The notes under the pieces are model-generated. The model was given only the letters and a program-made list of their open reading frames with translations, was not told the origin of the DNA and made no database searches. Source: Palsa-360 sp963719875 (GTDB lineage: Bacteria > Acidobacteriota > Terriglobia > Acidiferrales > UBA7541). Taken from it: 64,000 nucleotides of DNA. Location of the stretch: the NCBI GenBank assembly GCA_963719875.1, contig CAVRDJ010000002.1:1550001-1614000 (forward strand), given 5' to 3'. Position 1 is the stretch's first letter. Each line of letters starts with the position of its first letter. Shown here piece after piece: positions 1 through 7,735 of the stretch. A program made the position numbers and the translations under genes.

Positions 1-246
1 TCAATCAAAGTACCTGCGAATGGGTGGTTTCCGTTGTTTGGCCCTCGTCGGAAAGGTCCCGCCTGCCCTGAGTCGGTCCAATTCTGCAAACCATTTGCGG
101 ACATCCGTGAGCATGGGTTCGAGAAGGACCCCTTCCTTGACTCGGCGCACCCGCACTCGATCCCCTTCAAAGCGGAACTCCTTGGGGAGGCGGACGGCCT
201 GGCTGCGGCCGTTCTTGAACAATTTTGCCGTCTTAGCTTTCGACAT
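1..246 (-). CDS. vapB: VapB-type (AbrB/SpoVT fold) antitoxin
   Basis: An 81-aa protein starting at MSKAKTAKLF. The N-terminal half reads as a swapped-hairpin AbrB DNA-binding domain (KLFKNGRSQAVRLPKEFRF, a typical VapB signature), and the C-terminal half is a basic tail that would wrap the toxin. VapB proteins neutralise a VapC PIN-domain RNase and repress their own promoter. The upstream in-frame Met six codons earlier lies in the operator-like repeats, so the internal ATG is preferred. The gene ends with its stop at the very edge of the window, so a partner VapC would lie just outside. Family call is strong; partnership is inferred. Confidence 0.8.
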   Translation of the reverse strand: MSKAKTAKLFKNGRSQAVRLPKEFRFEGDRVRVRRVKEGVLLEPMLTDVRKWFAELDRLRAGGTFPTRAKQRKPPIRRYFD

Positions 247-254
247 ACAGATAG

Positions 255-279
255 TATATATCAATGATATATATCAATG
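255..279 (-). promoter_or_regulatory. Direct/inverted repeat operator upstream of vapB
   Basis: Two perfect 12-bp direct repeats TATATATCAATG (255-266 and 268-279) overlap an inverted repeat ATATATCA-A-TGATATAT (256-272). They sit 9 to 33 bp upstream of the vapB start in an AT-rich stretch where its promoter should be. Antitoxins of this fold autorepress through paired sites of this kind, so this is read as the autoregulatory operator (inference). Confidence 0.5.
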
Positions 280-311
280 CAATCTGCCACTGCCAACCCT
301 TCTGTGATGTG

Positions 312-386
312 TTGTGGCGCGGACTTCAGTCTGCTTGCTTTGGTCCTAGCAGGTAGCACCCCCACAGGCTGAAGCCTGCGCTACTG
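312..386. repeat. GTAG nested-palindrome repeat, copy 1
   Basis: Degenerate copy of the intergenic element described under findings: left arm GCGCGGACTTCAGTCTGC, centre near TTTGGTCCTAGCA, right arm CACAGGCTGAAGCCTGCGCTAC. The left arm has diverged, so the long stem is imperfect. It lies in the divergent gap between vapB and the epimerase. Confidence 0.75.
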
Positions 387-466
387 AATACGAATTATTG
401 GTTGCTCATAAATCTTTCGCGTGGTGAAATCGTTCATGCAAATGTCTATGGAGTAGGGAGATATCT

Positions 467-1489
467 GTGGGGAGCAACGACAAAATCTTGATTGCAGGCG
501 CGGGCGGATTTATTGGCGGCGCGCTCGTTGCGCTGCTGCGCAAACAAGGGTACCGGGATCTTCGAGCTGTGGATGCCAAACCGTTCGAGGAATGGTATCA
601 GCGCTTCGACGACGTGGAGAATCTGTCGCTGGATTTGAACCTCAAGGAAAACTGCGAGAAGGCTGCCACAGGCGCCGTGGAGATTTATAACCTGGCGGCG
701 AACATGGGCGGCATGGGCTTCATCGAGCACAACAAGGCGCTCTGCATGCTGTCCGTGCTGATTAATACGCACATGTTGCAGGCGGCGCTCAAGCACGGGA
801 CCAAGCGCTTTTTCTACGCCTCCTCTGCTTGCGTCTACAATGGGGACAAGCAGAAGACATTCGAGGCGCCTCCCCTGAAAGAAGAAGATGCCTACCCGGC
901 GCTGGCGGAAGACGGCTATGGATGGGAGAAATTATTTTCGGAACGAATGTGCCGGCATTTCATGGAAGATTTCGGCCTCACGACGCGCGTGGCGCGCTTT
1001 CACAATGTCTATGGCCCTTGGGGAACATGGTTCGGTGGCCGCGAAAAAGCGCCGGCGGCAATCTGCCGAAAAGTGATCGAAGCCAAGGTGGCCGGCAAAC
1101 ACGAAATTGAAATTTGGGGCAGCGGAGTTCAGACACGCAGTTTCATGTTCATAGACGACTGTACCGACGGCATTCAAAGGATCATGAACTCCGAAATCCT
1201 TGAGCCGATCAACCTGGGCTCGAGCGAAGCCGTAACGATCAATCAGTTGGTGGACATCGCCGAAGACATCGCGGGAATTAAGCTCAAGCGCAATTACGAT
1301 CTGAGCGCGCCAAAGGGCGTCAACGGGCGGAACAGCGACAACACGCTGATCCAGAAATATCTTCATTGGGAGCCGAACACCTCGCTTCGCGCGGGCCTCG
1401 AAAAAACGTACCGCTGGATCTACGATCAATACATGGCGCGGGAAAGAGGCGAAGACGGAGTGGTCCGGGAAGCTGGGGCCTCCCGATAG
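467..1489 (+). CDS. NAD-dependent sugar epimerase, GDP-mannose 3,5-epimerase-like
   Basis: A 340-aa extended short-chain dehydrogenase. The N-terminal Rossmann motif is GAGGFIGGALV. The string NLAANMGGMGFIEHNKA, the SSACVYN active-site segment and the YGWEK Tyr-Lys pair follow the order seen in GDP-mannose 3',5'-epimerases, and RFHNVYGPWGTWFGGREKAPAA is also typical of that group. The C-terminal half binds the nucleotide sugar. Start is GTG with GGAG eight bases upstream. It probably supplies an epimerised nucleotide sugar for surface polysaccharide, but no glycosyltransferase is adjacent. Other NDP-sugar epimerase activities cannot be excluded. Confidence 0.85.
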   Translation: MGSNDKILIAGAGGFIGGALVALLRKQGYRDLRAVDAKPFEEWYQRFDDVENLSLDLNLKENCEKAATGAVEIYNLAANMGGMGFIEHNKALCMLSVLINTHMLQAALKHGTKRFFYASSACVYNGDKQKTFEAPPLKEEDAYPALAEDGYGWEKLFSERMCRHFMEDFGLTTRVARFHNVYGPWGTWFGGREKAPAAICRKVIEAKVAGKHEIEIWGSGVQTRSFMFIDDCTDGIQRIMNSEILEPINLGSSEAVTINQLVDIAEDIAGIKLKRNYDLSAPKGVNGRNSDNTLIQKYLHWEPNTSLRAGLEKTYRWIYDQYMARERGEDGVVREAGASR

Positions 1490-1515
1490 TGGCTGTCTCG
1501 CAAACGATCTTTTTG

Positions 1516-1587
1516 AGGCGTGACTGCAGCCTATGGGGTTCGACCTTGCAAGGACTAAACCCCACAGGCTGAAGCCTGCGCCACTAG
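1516..1587. repeat. GTAG nested-palindrome repeat, copy 2
   Basis: Left arm is degraded (GGCGTGACTGCAGCCTATGG), the centre CCTTGCAAGGAC is preserved and the right arm CCCCACAGGCTGAAGCCTGC is intact. It fills the gap between the two convergent genes on either side, where it could act as a bidirectional terminator. Confidence 0.75.
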
Positions 1588-2667
1588 TTACTTCGCCGGA
1601 TGCAGGATGAGCTTCTGCATGCGCCAGTTCAGCAATTCGCCGACGTAGATTTCGTTTTCCGACGGGCACGCGATTTCGTGAACCCAGCCGAATTGTTTGA
1701 GTTGTCTGCCGGTCCCGCCAAGCTTGCCCAGGACTTTGCCGTCCAGGCTGATTTTGTAGACTCGTCCGGGGAACGCGTCCGACGCGTAAAGCACTTGATT
1801 CGGCCCAGGGGTGATGCAGACCGTCCAGGGCGCTCCATTCCCCATTGTTCCCACCAAATCCACGGGCGGCTTGTTGCCGAGGATCGGGACCGTATTGGCA
1901 TAATCAAACGGCTCGCTGATCTTGATTTGGCGCAGGTAATTCCCATCGCCGTCGAACACTTCGATCCGGGAATTGCCGCGATTAGCGACATACACGTTTC
2001 CCTTGGCGTCAGTCGCGATACTGTGGGGCGTATTGAGCTGCCCGGGCCCGTCGCCGGGCTCACCAAATGACTTGATCCATTTGCCGTCCTTGTCGTACTT
2101 GGCGACGCGCGAATTGATGTACCCGTCGCTGATGAAGGTATCGCCGGCTGCGTCCCAGGCCATGTCGGTCACCTGGCGGAACAATCCATCGACCGGTTTC
2201 AGCGGGGGTTTGGGATGCTTGAGCGCCTCGGTTCCTTCGTCGGAGGCTTCCTGCTTGCGCCCGAACACCATGGTGACCTGGCCTTGCGGATTGAACTTGA
2301 TCACCATGTCGGAGCCTTTGTCCGCGGCCCAAATGTTGTCATCCTTGTCGATCCGCACCGTGTGCGCGAACGACCAGGCGTAGAGGTTGTGGCCGATTTC
2401 GCCAAGAAATTTGCCGTCGGCGTCGAATTCCAGAAGCTGCGCGGCGCTGGCCGCGTAGGCCGGGCCGGTCGTGTTCCCGCGCGAGAAAAGGAAAATGTGT
2501 CTTTTGGAATTCACGGCCACGCCCGAAACTTCGCCGAGATACATCCCGGCGGGAAGCTTCACGGCGTTGGGCACGGAATCAAATGGAATTTCCGGAGCCC
2601 CTTGCTGGGCGACGAGCGCCAGCGGCGCAGTCAGGAAAAATGCTAGAACGAGCGCAAACTTTTTCAT
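1588..2667 (-). CDS. Secreted NHL-repeat (six-bladed propeller) protein
   Basis: A 359-aa protein with a signal peptide (MKKFALVLAFFLTAPLALVAQQ). The mature part is a run of NHL-type blades, for example WAADKGSDMVIKFNPQGQV, FISDGYINSRVAKYDKDGK and YVANRGNSRIEVFDGDGNY. The pattern resembles the lyase half of peptidylglycine amidating enzymes, which acidobacterial genomes often encode as stand-alone propellers. No catalytic assignment is made. The start is supported by GGAGG seven bases upstream. Probably exported to the periplasm or outside; substrate unknown. Confidence 0.8.
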   Translation of the reverse strand: MKKFALVLAFFLTAPLALVAQQGAPEIPFDSVPNAVKLPAGMYLGEVSGVAVNSKRHIFLFSRGNTTGPAYAASAAQLLEFDADGKFLGEIGHNLYAWSFAHTVRIDKDDNIWAADKGSDMVIKFNPQGQVTMVFGRKQEASDEGTEALKHPKPPLKPVDGLFRQVTDMAWDAAGDTFISDGYINSRVAKYDKDGKWIKSFGEPGDGPGQLNTPHSIATDAKGNVYVANRGNSRIEVFDGDGNYLRQIKISEPFDYANTVPILGNKPPVDLVGTMGNGAPWTVCITPGPNQVLYASDAFPGRVYKISLDGKVLGKLGGTGRQLKQFGWVHEIACPSENEIYVGELLNWRMQKLILHPAK

Positions 2668-2895
2668 CTGAACCTCCCTAATCGTTTAGTCGTGGGCTCT
2701 TCTTTCGCGCTGAAAGCATGAAGTGCAGCGGGGAGCCCCGAAATTCTGTCCAATGATTTTGCAGTGATGCGAACTTCCGGAGAATATATCGTTTTGTCTG
2801 CCGAACGCCAATCAAAAAGCGTTGGACGAGCGTTTCCTGATTTCTCGGCAAGTCATATAAACTACAGGCCGCTTGGCGCGGCGGAGGTGAATTTC

Positions 2896-3282
2896 ATGTC
2901 CCAGGATTATCTGCTCAAGACGGAGCCTTCGGAATATTCCTTCGCCGACCTCGTGCGAGACGCCGCGACCGAGTGGGAAGGCGTGTCCAATCCGGCGGCG
3001 GTAAAGAACCTGCGCGAAATGATCCCCGGCGCGAGGCTGATCATCTACGAGACCGGAGCGCGCAAGAGCGCGGTCGGAACCGCAACGGTCGTTTCGGTGG
3101 ACGCTTCCGATCCCAAGAATCCAAAGGTTAAGATCAAAGGGGGCAAAGCTCTCGCAAAACCGGTGTCACTTGAAGAAATCAAGGCGAACAAGATGTTTAA
3201 GGATTCGCCTCTTATCCGCATGGGCAGGCTTTCCGTTGTCCCTCTCACGAAGGAGCAGTATGCGGTTCTGGCTGGCACCTAA
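2896..3282 (+). CDS. EVE-domain protein
   Basis: A 128-aa single-domain protein, MSQDYLLKTEPSEYSF, with the EVE/PUA-like signature WLxKTEPxxYS near the N-terminus, W-E-G-V-S-N-P-A-A near residue 40 and a middle GARLIIYETG segment. EVE domains resemble YTH and PUA folds and bind modified bases in DNA or RNA. GGAGGT seven bases before the ATG decides this start; the open frame extends a further 44 codons upstream without a ribosome site. A free-standing EVE gene may take part in modified-base sensing, but here its neighbours are housekeeping genes. Confidence 0.85.
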   Translation: MSQDYLLKTEPSEYSFADLVRDAATEWEGVSNPAAVKNLREMIPGARLIIYETGARKSAVGTATVVSVDASDPKNPKVKIKGGKALAKPVSLEEIKANKMFKDSPLIRMGRLSVVPLTKEQYAVLAGT

Positions 3283-3338
3283 AATACCTTTTTGAAAACT
3301 TGTCCGGCCGAGCTAGCTAAGTTCGTGGACGGTTTGAT

Positions 3339-3412
3339 GTAGCACAGACTTCAGTCTGTGGATTTTTCTGATCCGAAAAAATCAAAACCGAACAGGCTGA
3401 AGCGTGTTCTAC
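3339..3412. repeat. GTAG nested-palindrome repeat, copy 3
   Basis: Left arm GTAGCACAGACTTCAGTCTGTGG and right arm CGAACAGGCTGAAGCGTGTTCTAC. The left inner hairpin keeps its own pairing (CAGACTTCAGTCTG), although its sequence differs from the right one. Lies between the convergent EVE gene and mtnA. Confidence 0.7.
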
Positions 3413-3449
3413 TTCCGGCCTCGCCAAAATCGTGACACACCTGTTCGGT

Positions 3450-4517
3450 CTATCCCGGCGTGGCTATTGCAACCGACTCCGCCAGGCGGCGCAGCGAATC
3501 CGTGTACGGCGCGCGGGCGACGCCGCGTTCACAGATGATGGCGGAGATCAAGCGGGCAGGCGTGACGTCAAATGCCGGGTTCGCGGCGGCCACATCCGGA
3601 GCGATGCGCACTCCGCGCACGTGCGTCACTTCATCGGCGGGACGCTCTTCGATGGGAATCTGTTCCCCGGACAGAATTGTGAGATCGAAAGTAGAAACCG
3701 GCGCGGCGACATAGAACGGCACGCCATGTTCATGCGCCAGGACGGCAATCTGGTAGGTGCCGATTTTGTTTGCTGTATCGCCGTTGGCGGCGATGCGGTC
3801 CGCGCCCACGACGACTGCGTTGACGCTTCCAGTCTTCATGAAATGCCCCACCATGTTGTCGGTGATCAGCGTGAGCGGTACGCCGCCCTCGTGCAGCTCC
3901 CAGGCAGTGAGCCGCGCGCCCTGCAGATAGGGCCGCGTCTCCGGCACGAGCACGCTCAGCTTGTGGCCCTGCTCGATTGCAACGCGAATTACGCCCAGCG
4001 CCGAGCCGATTCCCGCCGTGGCGAGAGCTCCGGCATTGCAATGGGTCATGACCTGGCCGGTGGCAGGCATCAACTCTGCGCCGAAGCGGCCCATCGCTTC
4101 GTCGGTGGCACGCTTTTCGGCATGAATCGCGCGCGCTTCTTCCACCAGGGCGCGCCGCGTGGCATCGAGCGGCGAGTTCGCCGCCGAGAGTTGCTCGAAC
4201 CGGCGCGTCATGCGTTCGATGGCCCAGAACAGGTCCACGGCCGTCGGCCGCGTTTGTTTGATCGTCTGGCAGATGCCCGGAAACTCGGTGCGAAGTTCTT
4301 CGAACGTGCGCGCGCCCGAACGCTCGACACCGAGAGCGACGCCCATCGCCGCGGCCACACCAATTGCCGGCGCGCCGCGAATCACCATGTCCTTGATCGC
4401 CGCCGCGACTTCGCGATAGTCCGTGTAAGTGTGGCGGATCACTTCTCCCGGCAAGCGGCGCTGGTCGAGCATGACCACACCCTTGGCGGTCCATTCAATG
4501 GGCTGTGCGACATTCAT
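3450..4517 (-). CDS. mtnA: S-methyl-5-thioribose-1-phosphate isomerase
   Basis: A 355-aa MtnA, the methionine-salvage enzyme converting 5-methylthioribose-1-phosphate to 5-methylthioribulose-1-phosphate. Family motifs are all present: RGAPAIGVAAAMG near residue 50, the catalytic Cys160 in THCNAGALA and Asp240 in VVVGADRIAANGD, followed by NKIGTYQIAVLA. It belongs to the eIF2B-alpha-like fold. The open frame continues about 90 codons upstream through the repeat element; MNVAQPIEW is chosen because it matches family length. No other mtn gene is in the window. It is cytoplasmic. Confidence 0.96.
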   Translation of the reverse strand: MNVAQPIEWTAKGVVMLDQRRLPGEVIRHTYTDYREVAAAIKDMVIRGAPAIGVAAAMGVALGVERSGARTFEELRTEFPGICQTIKQTRPTAVDLFWAIERMTRRFEQLSAANSPLDATRRALVEEARAIHAEKRATDEAMGRFGAELMPATGQVMTHCNAGALATAGIGSALGVIRVAIEQGHKLSVLVPETRPYLQGARLTAWELHEGGVPLTLITDNMVGHFMKTGSVNAVVVGADRIAANGDTANKIGTYQIAVLAHEHGVPFYVAAPVSTFDLTILSGEQIPIEERPADEVTHVRGVRIAPDVAAANPAFDVTPARLISAIICERGVARAPYTDSLRRLAESVAIATPG

Positions 4518-4536
4518 GATGCTGGAAGAATCCCCC

Positions 4537-4620
4537 GTAAGATAGGCTTCAGCCTGTCTTCTTTTGACTTCTGCCCGCGCCGCAAAAATCAAAACCAGAC
4601 AGGCTGAAGCCCGTCCTACT
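4537..4620. repeat. GTAG nested-palindrome repeat, copy 4
   Basis: Left arm GATAGGCTTCAGCCTGTCTT, right arm CCAGACAGGCTGAAGCCCGTCCTAC. Both inner hairpins keep AGGCTTCAGCCT-type pairing, and the core is changed from GCAGG to ACAGG in both arms together. It separates mtnA from the CPBP protease gene upstream on the same strand. Confidence 0.75.
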
Positions 4621-4624
4621 GCTG

Positions 4625-5581
4625 CTAATGATGCGACCCGCTGACGACATAGATCAAGTAACCGACAAGTTGCAAGCCATTGTAACCAAGATGCACAAAA
4701 TAACTGGCCGCCACGGTCCCGGTGCGCGCGCGCACCCACGTCAGCACGACGCCCACCAGAATCAGCAGCGCGATCTGTCCCCAGCCGCCCCACAACTGCG
4801 CCGCGTGCATCAATCCGAAAAGCGTTCCCGTGATCGCAATCCCGGCGGCGATACCCAGGCGGCGCGCAATCACCGGGTAAAGAAAGCCGCGAAAAATCGT
4901 TTCTTCCACCAGCGGGGCAACCAGCACGCCCAGTATGCCGAATAGCACGATGCTGACGCGGGCCTTCAGCAACTCTTCGATCGGCAGCGTTTCTTTCGAA
5001 TTGAGAAATCCGCCGGCGAAGGATACCACGATGGCCAGCACCGCGCCCCCCGCCAGGAATTGCAGCGCCGAGTCGCGAATTTTCCCCACGCCGGGAGGAA
5101 ACATCTCGCGCCAGCCGATCGACCGCCAGAATGGCGCATCCGTTCGCGCCAGCAGCATCAGATAAAGATACAGGATCGCGAGGCCGTCGATCACAGCCTG
5201 GCTGATGAGGACCACGACCGACTTCGCCGTGCTGATCGTATCCCCAAACACATCGCTCGAATTCGCCCCGAAAAACCGCACCGCAACCTGAGCCATTCCC
5301 CAGGTGACCACGACGCTGCCAATCACGCCAAGAATCACGAACAGCGCTACCTCAAGCCAGCCCCACGGCACATGTAAATCGTCCGAGATTCCAGCATGGT
5401 ATGGCGGCGCGGGTAACGGAAGTGAATCGTCCGGCAGGTTTTGCGGCGCGGGACCGTGAGGTTCCATGGCAGGCGGTTCCATGCCGGACGGAGGAACTTC
5501 TTCCGAGGCGCTGTCCATCGGATCATTCGAACGCGCCCGAGTAGGCGCCGCACCTGCCGAATTGTGATCGTTGTAGGCCAT
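4625..5581 (-). CDS. CPBP-family intramembrane metalloprotease
   Basis: A 318-aa protein with a Pro-rich soluble N-terminus (about 75 residues) followed by about eight hydrophobic segments. The family's motif 1 reads VEETIFRGFLY near residue 223 and motif 2 FGLMHAAQ further on, with a final HLGYNG helix, giving the paired Glu and His residues of CAAX/Rce1-type membrane proteases (CPBP, formerly Abi). Bacterial members are linked to processing of prenylated or bacteriocin-like peptides and to self-immunity; the substrate here is unknown. No strong ribosome site is seen before the ATG, so the start may lie slightly downstream. Confidence 0.88.
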   Translation of the reverse strand: MAYNDHNSAGAAPTRARSNDPMDSASEEVPPSGMEPPAMEPHGPAPQNLPDDSLPLPAPPYHAGISDDLHVPWGWLEVALFVILGVIGSVVVTWGMAQVAVRFFGANSSDVFGDTISTAKSVVVLISQAVIDGLAILYLYLMLLARTDAPFWRSIGWREMFPPGVGKIRDSALQFLAGGAVLAIVVSFAGGFLNSKETLPIEELLKARVSIVLFGILGVLVAPLVEETIFRGFLYPVIARRLGIAAGIAITGTLFGLMHAAQLWGGWGQIALLILVGVVLTWVRARTGTVAASYFVHLGYNGLQLVGYLIYVVSGSHH

Positions 5582-5784
5582 TTCAAAGTGGCAAGGCGCT
5601 GTCCGGGGTATAGGCGCGCAAGGACACTACAATCACTGTAGCGGCAGTTTTCGCCGGGTGCAAGTGTGGGGAAACTCTTCCTTTGTCCACAGATGATGCG
5701 GCCGTCCGGGCATCCGCCGCGGCGGATCGTGCCCCTGCTGCCGGCGCATGGAATCGCAACTTGGCGAACTGCCGCACTATGCAA

Positions 5785-6096
5785 TCAAAACGTCGCCCTG
5801 TTGCGGCGGCGTGCGCCTTTTTTGCCTCGCGCGATTTTTGCGAGCGCCCGTGCGTAGGCGGTGATGGTTTCCGGCACGGCTTGGCTATGGACGAACTGGC
5901 CTTCGCGGCGGCAGGCGATCAGCCCGGCTTCGCTCAGAATCTTGAGATGGTGGGAGACAGTTGCGGGGGTCACGCCGCGCAGCGAGACAATCTCGCCGCA
6001 GGTCATACGCTTGGTTGCTGAGATGGCTTCAAAGATCCGGAGGCGGGTCTCGTCGGCCAGGGCTTTCGATATTTTTTCGATCTCGGAACGGTCCAT
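5785..6096 (-). CDS. ArsR/SmtB-family winged-helix repressor
   Basis: A 103-aa regulator. Residues ~8-85 form the winged helix: KALADETRLRIFEAIS, then the recognition helix TPATVSHHLKILSEAGLI, then the wing RREGQFVHSQA. It has no CxC metal box, so metal sensing is unlikely and it may respond to an organic or redox signal. The tail is strongly basic (KKGARRRNRATF). It is transcribed divergently from an SDR reductase, with a perfect palindrome in between, the usual layout of a local repressor and its target. Confidence 0.9.
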   Translation of the reverse strand: MDRSEIEKISKALADETRLRIFEAISATKRMTCGEIVSLRGVTPATVSHHLKILSEAGLIACRREGQFVHSQAVPETITAYARALAKIARGKKGARRRNRATF

Positions 6097-6187
6097 GGCT
6101 TAACCTCAGTGTAACGAACTCATTGACCGGGACGCCACCCGGGATATCACACTGCCGAAAATAATAACAAAAAACCTGCATCGGATC

Positions 6188-6215
6188 ATTTCGATACTCA
6201 TCTAAGTATCGAAAT
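6188..6215. promoter_or_regulatory. Palindromic operator between ArsR gene and SDR gene
   Basis: Perfect 11-bp inverted repeat ATTTCGATACT (6188-6198) and AGTATCGAAAT (6205-6215) with a 6-bp spacer. It is the only clear dyad in the 198-bp divergent gap and suits a winged-helix dimer. It lies 80 bp upstream of the SDR start and 92 bp upstream of the repressor start, so it could control both promoters. Binding by the adjacent repressor is inference. Confidence 0.6.
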
Positions 6216-6294
6216 CATTTTGATGCTGGCGCCGGCGGCAAGGTTGCCTCCGGCGAAAGCCAGACGGCAAATCGGCAAGCAAAAGGAGACGCAC

Positions 6295-7044
6295 ATGAAA
6301 AGACTCGAAGGAAAAGTAGCGGTAGTCACCGGCGGAAACAGCGGCATCGGCCTCGCGACAGCGAAACGACTGCAGGAAGAAGGCGCGCATGTCGCCATCT
6401 CGGGCCGAAGCAAAAAGACCTTGGATGAAGCGGTAAAAACGATCGGAAACGGCGTGGTGGCCGTCCAGTCGGACGTGGCCAAACTCACCGATATCGATAA
6501 GCTTTTTGCGGAAGTTTCGCAAAAGCTGGGCAAAATCGATGTGTTGTTCGTGAACGCGGGAGTGGCCAAGTTCGCGCCGCTTGCCGAGACCTCCGAAAGC
6601 GCGTTCGACGAACAGTTTGACATCAACATCAAGGGGGCGTACTTCACGATCCAGAAAGCGTTGCCGTTTTTGAATGACGGCGCGTCGATCATTCTGAATA
6701 CCAGCGTAGTAGACGGCAACGGCACCGTTGGCGCCAGCGCCTACTCGGGAACGAAAGCAGCCCTGCGTTCCCTGGCGAGAACCGCAGCGGCGGAACTGGT
6801 AGAGCGAGGGATTCGCGTAAACACGGTGGCGCCGGGGCCGATTGTTACACCGATTTTTGGCAAGACCGGCCTACCAAAAGAGGCAATCGATCAATTCGCG
6901 AAGGATGTGCTTACGAAGGTTCCGATGAAGCGGTTTGGTCAGCCGGAGGAAGTGGCGGCTACCGTGGCGTTCTTGGCTTCGCAGGACGCGTCGTACATCA
7001 CCGGCGTGGAAATCAACGTGGACGGCGGGTACGGACAAATCTAG
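6295..7044 (+). CDS. Short-chain dehydrogenase/reductase (classical SDR)
   Basis: A 249-aa classical SDR. Cofactor motif TGGNSGIG at residues 12-19, NAG near 88, catalytic Ser in LNTSVVDG, and the YSGTK Tyr-Lys pair near residue 151, then the PGPI(V)TP loop and the terminal VDGGYGQI. SGRSKK after the second strand suggests NADP(H). Start at MKRLEGK is set by AAGGAG eight bases upstream; the frame is open further upstream through the operator, which argues against a longer protein. Similar ArsR-linked SDRs handle toxic carbonyls or quinones, but the substrate cannot be read from sequence. Confidence 0.92.
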   Translation: MKRLEGKVAVVTGGNSGIGLATAKRLQEEGAHVAISGRSKKTLDEAVKTIGNGVVAVQSDVAKLTDIDKLFAEVSQKLGKIDVLFVNAGVAKFAPLAETSESAFDEQFDINIKGAYFTIQKALPFLNDGASIILNTSVVDGNGTVGASAYSGTKAALRSLARTAAAELVERGIRVNTVAPGPIVTPIFGKTGLPKEAIDQFAKDVLTKVPMKRFGQPEEVAATVAFLASQDASYITGVEINVDGGYGQI

Positions 7045-7261
7045 CGAGTAGCGCGGGCTTCAGCCTGTGCGGTTTTATCCTCTGGAGGGCCGAGCTTTCA
7101 GCTCGGCCATTCAGGTTGCGTTACGTGGTGGGCTTTAGCCCCTGAATTTTCAGGGGTTAAAACCCCTGACCCGGCAACGCTTTTCCAATCGAACCGCGCC
7201 ACGCCAAATCCTTTCAAATTAAGGCTGTACTCGTTAGGGCTGTACTCGCCCACGTCTTAAT
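7045..7261. repeat. Intergenic hairpin cluster after the SDR gene
   Basis: No gene. It holds a half copy of the GTAG repeat (AGTAGCGCGGGCTTCAGCCTG near 7048), a 9-bp hairpin GGCCGAGCT-TTC-AGCTCGGCC (7087-7107), and a third dyad CAGGGGTTAAAACCCCTG (about 7151-7168). These are repeated-hairpin families rather than one terminator, although any could end transcription of the SDR gene. Confidence 0.6.
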
Positions 7262-7290
7262 TTGACTATTTTAGATAAAATAGCTAAAAT
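7262..7290 (+). promoter_or_regulatory. Sigma70-type promoter with embedded operator for the Phd/zeta module
   Basis: TTGACT (7262-7267), a 17-bp spacer and TAAAAT (7285-7290) make a near-consensus promoter. The spacer holds a perfect dyad CTATTTTA-GA-TAAAATAG (7266-7283), so a bound protein would block RNA polymerase. It lies 59 bp before the antitoxin start, as expected for antitoxin autoregulation (inference). Confidence 0.65.
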
Positions 7291-7348
7291 GGGTAAGTAG
7301 GGCATTCGGTGTCTGAGCGTCCAGCATTTCCTCGAGAGGAGAATCGCG

Positions 7349-7729
7349 TTGGCGATTCAGCGCAGCCGTTTAAGGCGAACTCCCGTCCCCGCGCCTGCGA
7401 TTCGCAATCGCCGGGGCGAGGAGCCGATCAAAATCAGCGCGACGCAGGCGAAGAACAAGCTTGGGGAACTGCTCGACAGCGTCCTTCAAGGTGGCATGGT
7501 ACTCATCACCAGGCACGAGACTCCCAAGGCGGTCCTGCTTTCGATGGAGGAGTACGGCGCGCTCTCACGTGCCACGCAAACCAGGCTCGACACTCTCAAC
7601 GGCGAATTCGATGCCCTGCTGGAGAGGATGCAGACTGGCAAATCACGCGCCGGAATGAAGGCCGCGTTCGCCGCATCGCCGAAGCAACTCGGGAATGCTG
7701 CCGTAAAGGCCGCTCGCAAGCGTGCCTGA
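7349..7729 (+). CDS. Phd/YefM-family antitoxin
   Basis: A 126-aa protein with a basic leader of about 30 residues and then a Phd/YefM domain: IKISATQAKNKLGELLDSVLQGGMVLITRHETPKAVLLSMEEYGAL. This matches the family pattern of an N-terminal DNA-binding helix set, a Gly turn and the 'R...P.AVL.S..EY' strand. The acidic to basic C-terminal tail would bind the toxin. TTG start with GAGAGGAG seven bases upstream. Its partner starts 6 bp downstream and is a zeta-like kinase rather than the usual Doc or YoeB toxin. Confidence 0.82.
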   Translation: MAIQRSRLRRTPVPAPAIRNRRGEEPIKISATQAKNKLGELLDSVLQGGMVLITRHETPKAVLLSMEEYGALSRATQTRLDTLNGEFDALLERMQTGKSRAGMKAAFAASPKQLGNAAVKAARKRA

Positions 7730-7735
7730 TCAAAC

